A stretch of DNA of 64,000 bases from Desulfobacterales bacterium (GTDB lineage Bacteria > Desulfobacterota > Desulfobacteria > Desulfobacterales > Desulfosalsimonadaceae). The notes beneath the pieces were generated by a model. The model made no database searches and was not told the DNA's origin. It saw only the letters and a list, made by a program, of their open reading frames with translations. Positions 59,414-64,000 of this stretch are shown in pieces (the first letter of the stretch is position 1; each line of letters opens with the position of its first letter). The position numbers and the translations under genes were made by a program. The stretch spans positions 744,001-808,000 of the forward strand of contig JAXHNP010000003.1 in assembly GCA_034520365.1 (NCBI GenBank), given 5' to 3'.

Positions 59414-61366
59414 ATGCCGCCCAAGGATAAAGATCCGATCGGAAACCTGAAGGACAAACTGCGCGACTTTTTCGGCGCCAGCGATCCGAAAGATAAAACC
59501 GCCCTACCCGGCAGGACGCGTTTAAGCATCTGGTATCTGGTGCTGGCCATCTTCTTTACTTCTTATCTGTACCAGTCCATGTCTTCATCAAAAACAGAGA
59601 CGATTGCCTACAGCCAGTTTAAACAGTACGTCGACCAGGGGATGGTAAGCGAACTGGTGATCGGACCGGATAATATCCAAGGCATGCTGGCGGGAACGCC
59701 GAAAAGAGAATTCACCACCGTCAGGGTAAATGATCCGGACCTGGTCGCCGACCTGGACAAACACAAACTCAGTTATTCCGGCCGGCTTGAAAATAAATTA
59801 CTGGCCAGCCTGCTTTCCTGGGTTCTGCCGCTTGGCTTCTTTTTTTTGATCTGGTGGTTTGTCATGAAAAAGATGGGCTCCGGCATGGGGGTTATGTCTT
59901 TCTCCAAGAGCAAGGCCAAAATTTTTGCGGAAAGCGACACCAAGGTCTCTTTTGCCGATGTGGCAGGCATTGATGAGTCAAAGGAAGAACTTGAGGAGGT
60001 GGTTGAATTTCTCAAGACACCTGAAAAATTTCAGAAACTGGGAGGCAGGATTCCCAAGGGGGTACTGCTGGTCGGCCCGCCCGGAACCGGTAAAACCTTA
60101 CTGGCCAGAGCCGTTGCCGGGGAAGCCCAGGTGCCTTTTTTTTCCATCAGCGGGTCCGAATTCGTGGAGATGTTTGTGGGCGTTGGCGCAGCACGGGTCC
60201 GGGATCTGTTCTCCCAGGCAGCAGCGCAGGCGCCATGCATCATCTTCATTGATGAACTCGATGCCCTGGGCAAAGCCCGGGGAATGAATGTGATGGGCGG
60301 CCATGACGAGCGCGAACAAACCTTAAACCAGCTTTTGGTGGAGATGGATGGCTTTGAAACCAATAAAGGGGTCATCATCATGGCCGCCACCAACCGGCCG
60401 GAAATACTGGATCCCGCCTTGCTGCGCCCCGGGCGCCTGGACCGGCAGGTCCTGGTGGATCGCCCGGATATCAACGGCCGTGAAGCCATTTTAAAAATTC
60501 ACGCCAGGGACGTGGCATTGAGTCCAGAAGTCGATCTGCGCAAGATCGCCGGCCGCACTCCGGGGTTTGTGGGCGCGGACCTGGCCAACATCATTAATGA
60601 AGCCGCTCTGCTTGCAGCCAGAAACGACAAGGAAACGGTCGAGCCTGCGGATTTCGATGAAGCCATTGATCGGGTGTTTGGCGGTCTTCAGAAAAAAAAC
60701 CGGGTGATGAATGCCCGGGAGAAAGAAATTGTGGCCTTCCACGAGTCCGGCCATGCCATTGTGGCAGAATCGGTAGAGCACGCCGATCCCGTGCATAAAA
60801 TCTCGGTCATTCCCCGAGGCATTGCAGCGCTCGGCTACACCCAGCAGCAGCCGGCGGAGGATCGCTACTTATTGACGCGCTCGGAACTGCTCGATCGCCT
60901 GGCCGTGTTATTGGGCGGTCGGGTGGCCGAGGAACTGGTTTTTAATGAAATCTCCACCGGGGCGCAAAACGACCTGCAGCGGGCCTCTGATATGGCCCGG
61001 GCCATGGTCACGGAATACGGCATGAGCGATACCCTGGGCCTGGTAAGCTATGAGCGGCCGCGCCAGGCCATGTTTCCCCAGGAAAACTTTTTTTCCGGCA
61101 AGAATTACAGCGAAACCAAAGCCGCCCAAATCGATGACGAAATAGCCCGGTTTGTTGATGAAGCCCATCAGCGGGTGCGCAAAATTCTCTCGGAACGGCG
61201 ATCGGTGCTTGATGACCTGGCCCTTCTGCTCTCAAAACAGGAAAGCGTGCAGGGCGATGAGCTAAGGCAGATGCTTTCCGCGGCTAAACCCGGAAGAGCG
61301 TTTCCATCGCCTGTTACACCATACGGGAACACCGCCGGAAAAGAAGAAAACCAAAATGGCATTTAA
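59414..61366 (+). CDS. ftsH: FtsH, ATP-dependent membrane zinc protease
   Basis: 650 residues. Two transmembrane segments (about 38-58 and 135-155) flank a periplasmic loop. The AAA+ module follows with Walker A GPPGTGKT near 221, Walker [11 protein letters not shown] near 277 and the second region of homology ([20 protein letters not shown]). The peptidase motif is HESGH near 442 (HEAGH in most members; the HExxH zinc site is intact). It degrades membrane and short-lived cytoplasmic proteins, controlled by HflKC encoded just upstream. Its last 11 bases overlap the next gene. Confidence 0.96.
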   Translation: MPPKDKDPIGNLKDKLRDFFGASDPKDKTALPGRTRLSIWYLVLAIFFTSYLYQSMSSSKTETIAYSQFKQYVDQGMVSELVIGPDNIQGMLAGTPKREFTTVRVNDPDLVADLDKHKLSYSGRLENKLLASLLSWVLPLGFFFLIWWFVMKKMGSGMGVMSFSKSKAKIFAESDTKVSFADVAGIDESKEELEEVVEFLKTPEKFQKLGGRIPKGVLLVGPPGTGKTLLARAVAGEAQVPFFSISGSEFVEMFVGVGAARVRDLFSQAAAQAPCIIFIDELDALGKARGMNVMGGHDEREQTLNQLLVEMDGFETNKGVIIMAATNRPEILDPALLRPGRLDRQVLVDRPDINGREAILKIHARDVALSPEVDLRKIAGRTPGFVGADLANIINEAALLAARNDKETVEPADFDEAIDRVFGGLQKKNRVMNAREKEIVAFHESGHAIVAESVEHADPVHKISVIPRGIAALGYTQQQPAEDRYLLTRSELLDRLAVLLGGRVAEELVFNEISTGAQNDLQRASDMARAMVTEYGMSDTLGLVSYERPRQAMFPQENFFSGKNYSETKAAQIDDEIARFVDEAHQRVRKILSERRSVLDDLALLLSKQESVQGDELRQMLSAAKPGRAFPSPVTPYGNTAGKEENQNGI

Positions 61367-62645
61367 TGGTATCAACGTGATGAAAACCCATCTGGACATA
61401 AAATCAGCAGCATATATCGAGGCTATTGTCGATTATGCGGAAAAACTGCTGGGCATTGTTTTCAAGCCCGTGAAAAAAAACCGGTATAACGCCCTGTGTC
61501 CATTCCACGCTGACACTGAAGACAAATTGATGGTGTACGTGGACAAAAAGGATGAGGTCCGGTTCCATTGCTTCGGTGCCTGCAGGGGCGATTGGGACAT
61601 TTACGATATGATCATGCTGCGAACGAAACAAGGGTTTACAACGGCGCAGCAGATGTGGGCCAAGCATCTGGCTATCAAGGAATTTAAGCCCTATGCCGGT
61701 GCCGGCCCATCTGTTCCCGAACCCGGAGAAACACCGGAGCCTGATGATCCGGTTGTTTTTACCGAACCCGGGCAGCCTGATGAAAAAACTGTTGCCGCCA
61801 TGAATCATGCGGCCGGCTTTTATAATGCGCTTTTGATGTCCAATGAAAAGCAGTTCCGGCACATCCTGGATTATCTGGCGCGCCAGGGTGTTGACAAATC
61901 CGTTGTGGACAAATTCAACATCGGCTATGCACCGCCCTACAGCGACATCCGCCATCAAGGCCGGGCGCTGACAGACAACTTCCTGCCGCACTTTGAAAAT
62001 GATTTTAAAACCTTCAATGCATTCCTGGATAGCGGTTTGATCCGATTTTTAAACGACAACACCGCAAAAGCATACGGATTCTATTGCCGGCAGATCGATT
62101 TCAGACGGAAAGCGCCGTTTTCCAAAAATTACGGGGATTCATTGGCCGGGCGAATCGTGTTGCCCATTTACGACGCTGATGCAAATCCGGTTGGATTAGC
62201 CGGCAGACTTCCGGATGACAGGGGTGTTCGCTGGCTCAAGCACCAAAACAATGAAATTGCGATTTCCTCCGGAAGCTGGCTTTACGGCATTGAAAAGGCA
62301 GAGCCGTTTATCCGGCAATACCGGACAATTATACTGGTGGAGGGCATTTTTGATTATTTCGCCTTCTACAACCTGCTCCAGGACCAGGACAAGCTGGTGG
62401 TGGTTTCGACCCTGGGTTCCTATCTCACCCCCGAGGCCGCAGCCATTCTTACAGGTCTTGGAATCGAGCACTTCATTGTCGCCCACGACTGGGATGCCAA
62501 TGGCAGAACCGGCATCGAACGGGTTGCAGCCAAGTCCGGCGGATGGGTCTATTATCTTGGCGGCCCGGCTGCAGGCCAGAGCCCTTACGATATGTTGAAG
62601 CCAGTGGTCAACGGCATCAGCGGCTTTACCCTGAAACATTCTTAG
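61356..62645 (+). CDS. Primase-like protein (CHC2 zinc finger and Toprim)
   Basis: 429 residues. A CHC2 zinc ribbon lies at about 45-85 (LCPFHADTEDKLMVY ... FHCFGACRGDWDIYD; the last Cys pair is CxxxC). The middle part resembles the DnaG core (a GRIVLPIYDADANPVGLAGRLP region). The Toprim domain at about 318-400 has TIILVEGIFDYFA, STLGSYLTPEAA and AHDWDANGRTG. It lacks the helicase-binding C-terminal domain of DnaG and is shorter than housekeeping DnaG (about 580-640). It may be a phage- or plasmid-type primase, but no mobile-element genes are near. It overlaps ftsH. An ATG at 61380 is an alternative start. Confidence 0.82.
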   Translation: MAFNGINVMKTHLDIKSAAYIEAIVDYAEKLLGIVFKPVKKNRYNALCPFHADTEDKLMVYVDKKDEVRFHCFGACRGDWDIYDMIMLRTKQGFTTAQQMWAKHLAIKEFKPYAGAGPSVPEPGETPEPDDPVVFTEPGQPDEKTVAAMNHAAGFYNALLMSNEKQFRHILDYLARQGVDKSVVDKFNIGYAPPYSDIRHQGRALTDNFLPHFENDFKTFNAFLDSGLIRFLNDNTAKAYGFYCRQIDFRRKAPFSKNYGDSLAGRIVLPIYDADANPVGLAGRLPDDRGVRWLKHQNNEIAISSGSWLYGIEKAEPFIRQYRTIILVEGIFDYFAFYNLLQDQDKLVVVSTLGSYLTPEAAAILTGLGIEHFIVAHDWDANGRTGIERVAAKSGGWVYYLGGPAAGQSPYDMLKPVVNGISGFTLKHS

Positions 62646-62758
62646 GGCCGGGGGATATAATTCTGCTGGATAATGAACCGGCCATGGATATGCATACCAA
62701 CTCGTTTAAAATCATCAGCGCCTGATTATCAGTTGCAAACACCGGGGAAAAGTTTGAA

Positions 62759-63315
62759 ATGTCTGATAACAAACATAAACTCAAAGTGCTTATGATAGAT
62801 GCCGCCACCGGCTTTTACCGCACCTCAAGCAGTTCAACGAGGAGACCATCCAAACCAAGCAGCAGCACAATTGCGGTGAACCGTGCGCTGCGGTCTGCAA
62901 AAAAATGCACGGCCGCTTTAAAAAAGATTATGAACCGTATCAGACCATGGGACCCTTGTGCGGTATCTTTGATCAGCGGGCTGATGAACAGCTCAACCAC
63001 CATGCCGACCGCCTGGGCTTTGATGCTATCTCCGCAGGCGGAACCCTTGCCTGGCTCATGGACTGCATAGATGATGATTTGATAACGCCCGGGGACCTGG
63101 GGGTGGACAAAGTGCCCAGATGGGAAATGACGAATTTTGACGTTGTGAAAGATTCCATGCACAATGCCGAGCTTGGCATGGCATTGCTGGACCAGATGAT
63201 TCAGCCAGGCGGAAGTATAGCCCTGCAGTTTGGCGCCAGGAAATTGGCACGCCGTCTTGCACGGGAAAAAGGCAGGCAGGTGCTTGACCGGTTTGTTTAC
63301 AACGCCTTTGCCCGT
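62759..63315 (+). pseudogene. Internally deleted aldehyde:ferredoxin oxidoreductase remnant
   Basis: The first ~20 codons (MSDNKHKLKVLMIDAATGFYR, 62759-62817) look like the N-terminus of an AOR-type enzyme. The rest, in another frame from about 62821, is the enzyme's centre: HLKQFNEETIQTKQQHNC then CxxxCxxxC (CGEPCAAVC), YEPYQTMGPLCGIFDQRADE, DRLGFDAISAGGTLAWLMD and MTNFDVVKDSMHNAELGMAL. The similarity ends near 63315 (LDRFVYNAFAR). Several hundred residues between the N-terminus and the Fe-S motif, and the C-terminus, are missing. No function is expected. Confidence 0.8.
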
Positions 63316-63505
63316 TCCATAAACATGACCGCCAGTCGCATCACCAGCCGTAATGCATCTGTGTTCTGGGAATCGGAACGTAACACGGACATGGTGTCCA
63401 AATTCCTTAAAAACACAAAACAAATCGACGGGGTCAGTCATCCTGAGCCTTGACCGCAGCACCCTTCGCGCCCGAATGCGCAAGCTCAATATCCGCAAAC
63501 CCTAA
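63316..63505 (+). pseudogene. Tail remnant, ending as a sigma-54 activator helix-turn-helix
   Basis: After the AOR similarity ends, the frame continues to 63453 with unrecognised sequence. In another frame about 63440-63505 reads ILSLDRSTLRARMRKLNIRKP and a stop (given here in part), which matches the Fis-type HTH at the end of NtrC-family sigma-54-dependent activators. AOR genes and sigma-54 activators are often neighbours, so a whole cluster seems to have decayed here. Confidence 0.55.
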
Positions 63506-63520
63506 TAAGGAGGAAAAGCA

Positions 63521-63709
63521 ATGCCGTTAATTCATTTAGTGATTACGTTGGTCGTCGTTGGGTTGATATTGTGGCTGATTAACAGCTTCATACCGATGCA
63601 GGCCAATATAAAGAAAATTTTAAATGTCGTGGTGGTTATTGTCGTTGTTATCTGGCTGTTGAGTGTCTTCGGCCTCATCGGCCCTATTTCAGAATTTCGT
63701 ATCGGCTGA
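63521..63709 (+). CDS. Small two-helix membrane protein (Thivi_2564-like)
   Basis: 62 residues with AGGAGGAAAAGC upstream. Two transmembrane helices, HLVITLVVVGLILWLINSF and ILNVVVVIVVVIWLLSVFGL, are joined by a short basic loop (IPMQANIKK). The form matches a widespread small membrane protein family of unknown function in proteobacteria. It may be expressed alone, because it lies behind decayed genes. Confidence 0.75.
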   Translation: MPLIHLVITLVVVGLILWLINSFIPMQANIKKILNVVVVIVVVIWLLSVFGLIGPISEFRIG

Positions 63710-63844
63710 TGAAGCCTGTAAAAAATGTGTGGCGTCAAAATTGAGAATCTGCTTTTATAGACATTTCCCAAAACTAAAAAAAAGTGGATTTTCCCGTAAT
63801 GAATCAAAATTTCATCAGCCATGCGGATTGCCGGAGACCCCCGC

Positions 63845-64000
63845 ATGAATAAAGAAAGCATTCGATGGCTTTTATCCTTCATGGCCCTGGCGGCCGGTTT
63901 CTATTGGATGGACCAGAGCCAATGGTTTCAGGAACTTGTTTCAGGCAGGCTCGCCTTTTGGAATACCACTGCCACAATATCGGTATTATCTCTTCTGGGG
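63845..64000 (+). CDS. Start of a membrane protein gene (3' truncated by window edge)
   Basis: From the ATG at 63845 (GGAG upstream) an open frame of at least 52 codons runs to the window end (MNKESIRWLLSFMALAAGFY, then WMDQSQWFQELVSG and a second hydrophobic stretch). It looks like an integral membrane protein. The family cannot be named from this much. Confidence 0.5.
   Translation, partial: MNKESIRWLLSFMALAAGFYWMDQSQWFQELVSGRLAFWNTTATISVLSLLG

Noticed and set aside
62646-62724. Short readable stretch after the primase-like gene, possibly the end of a MoaD/ThiS-like protein
   Set aside because: It is only ~26 codons without a start, and I could not match it to a family with confidence.

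Overview
The window looks like a chromosomal segment of a strictly anaerobic deltaproteobacterium (Desulfobacterota; Desulfosarcina/Desulfobacteraceae-like). This is inferred from gene content: many acyl-CoA ligases and dehydrogenases, thiolase-fold/DUF35 pairs, tungsten-type aldehyde:ferredoxin oxidoreductases, an NDP-forming acyl-CoA synthetase, and large hybrid histidine kinases. No rRNA or other marker gene is present, and I see no tRNA, CRISPR array or intact insertion sequence.

Layout. (1) 1-13.9 kb: a dense signalling block. A truncated histidine kinase and a response regulator lie on the plus strand. On the minus strand are seven kinases, response regulators and hybrids, including a CheB-CheR-PAS fusion. 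The block shows internal duplication: two kinases share a near-identical N-terminal PAS half, and a nonsense-mutated receiver fragment survives at 6.6-6.8 kb. (2) 14.2-17.5 kb: a MarR regulator with a perfect 25-bp palindrome upstream, a four-centre Fe-S protein, an epimerase, a Cys-rich membrane protein, then a broken gene. (3) 17.5-30.5 kb: lipid and acyl-CoA functions: acyltransferase, two-gene NDP-forming acyl-CoA synthetase, YceI, a DnaJ-domain protein, deacetylase, glycosyltransferase, sulfotransferase, two AMP-forming acyl-CoA ligases and a lipoprotein. An outer-membrane barrel follows at 30.9-32.6 kb.

(4) 33.3-53.2 kb: the most interesting part, about 20 kb of co-oriented acyl-CoA catabolism genes. 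In order: an unequal acyl-CoA dehydrogenase pair, TetR, a PHP protein, two thiolase-fold proteins, an acyl-CoA ligase fused to two SCP2 domains and a DUF35 domain, a DUF35-MaoC fusion, and another acyl-CoA dehydrogenase. A second, rearranged version follows: ligase, two thiolase-fold proteins, SCP2-DUF35, DUF35, enoyl-CoA hydratase and an aldehyde:ferredoxin oxidoreductase. By hand alignment all four thiolase-fold proteins lack the nucleophilic Cys and the GHP histidine of true thiolases. That fits Ltp2-type retro-aldolases, which work with DUF35 partners in steroid side-chain degradation. My hypothesis is an anaerobic pathway in which branched acyl-CoAs are dehydrogenated, hydrated and cleaved by retro-aldol reaction, and the released aldehyde is oxidised by the tungsten enzyme and re-activated by the ligases. 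The substrate cannot be read from the sequence.

(5) 53.5-64 kb: a large TPR/FG-GAP lipoprotein, an ABM-domain protein, hflK-hflC-(25-codon ORF)-ftsH, a primase-like CHC2/Toprim protein, a cluster of gene remnants (an internally deleted aldehyde oxidoreductase and the tail of a sigma-54 activator), a small membrane protein and a truncated gene at the window edge.

Two families of interspersed repeats run through the window. One, about 309 bp and hairpin-rich, occurs three times; two copies in opposite orientation bracket the second thiolase module, and one end of the element supplies the Shine-Dalgarno sequence of the gene beside it. The other, about 80-150 bp, occurs five times and in one place supplies a gene's stop codon.
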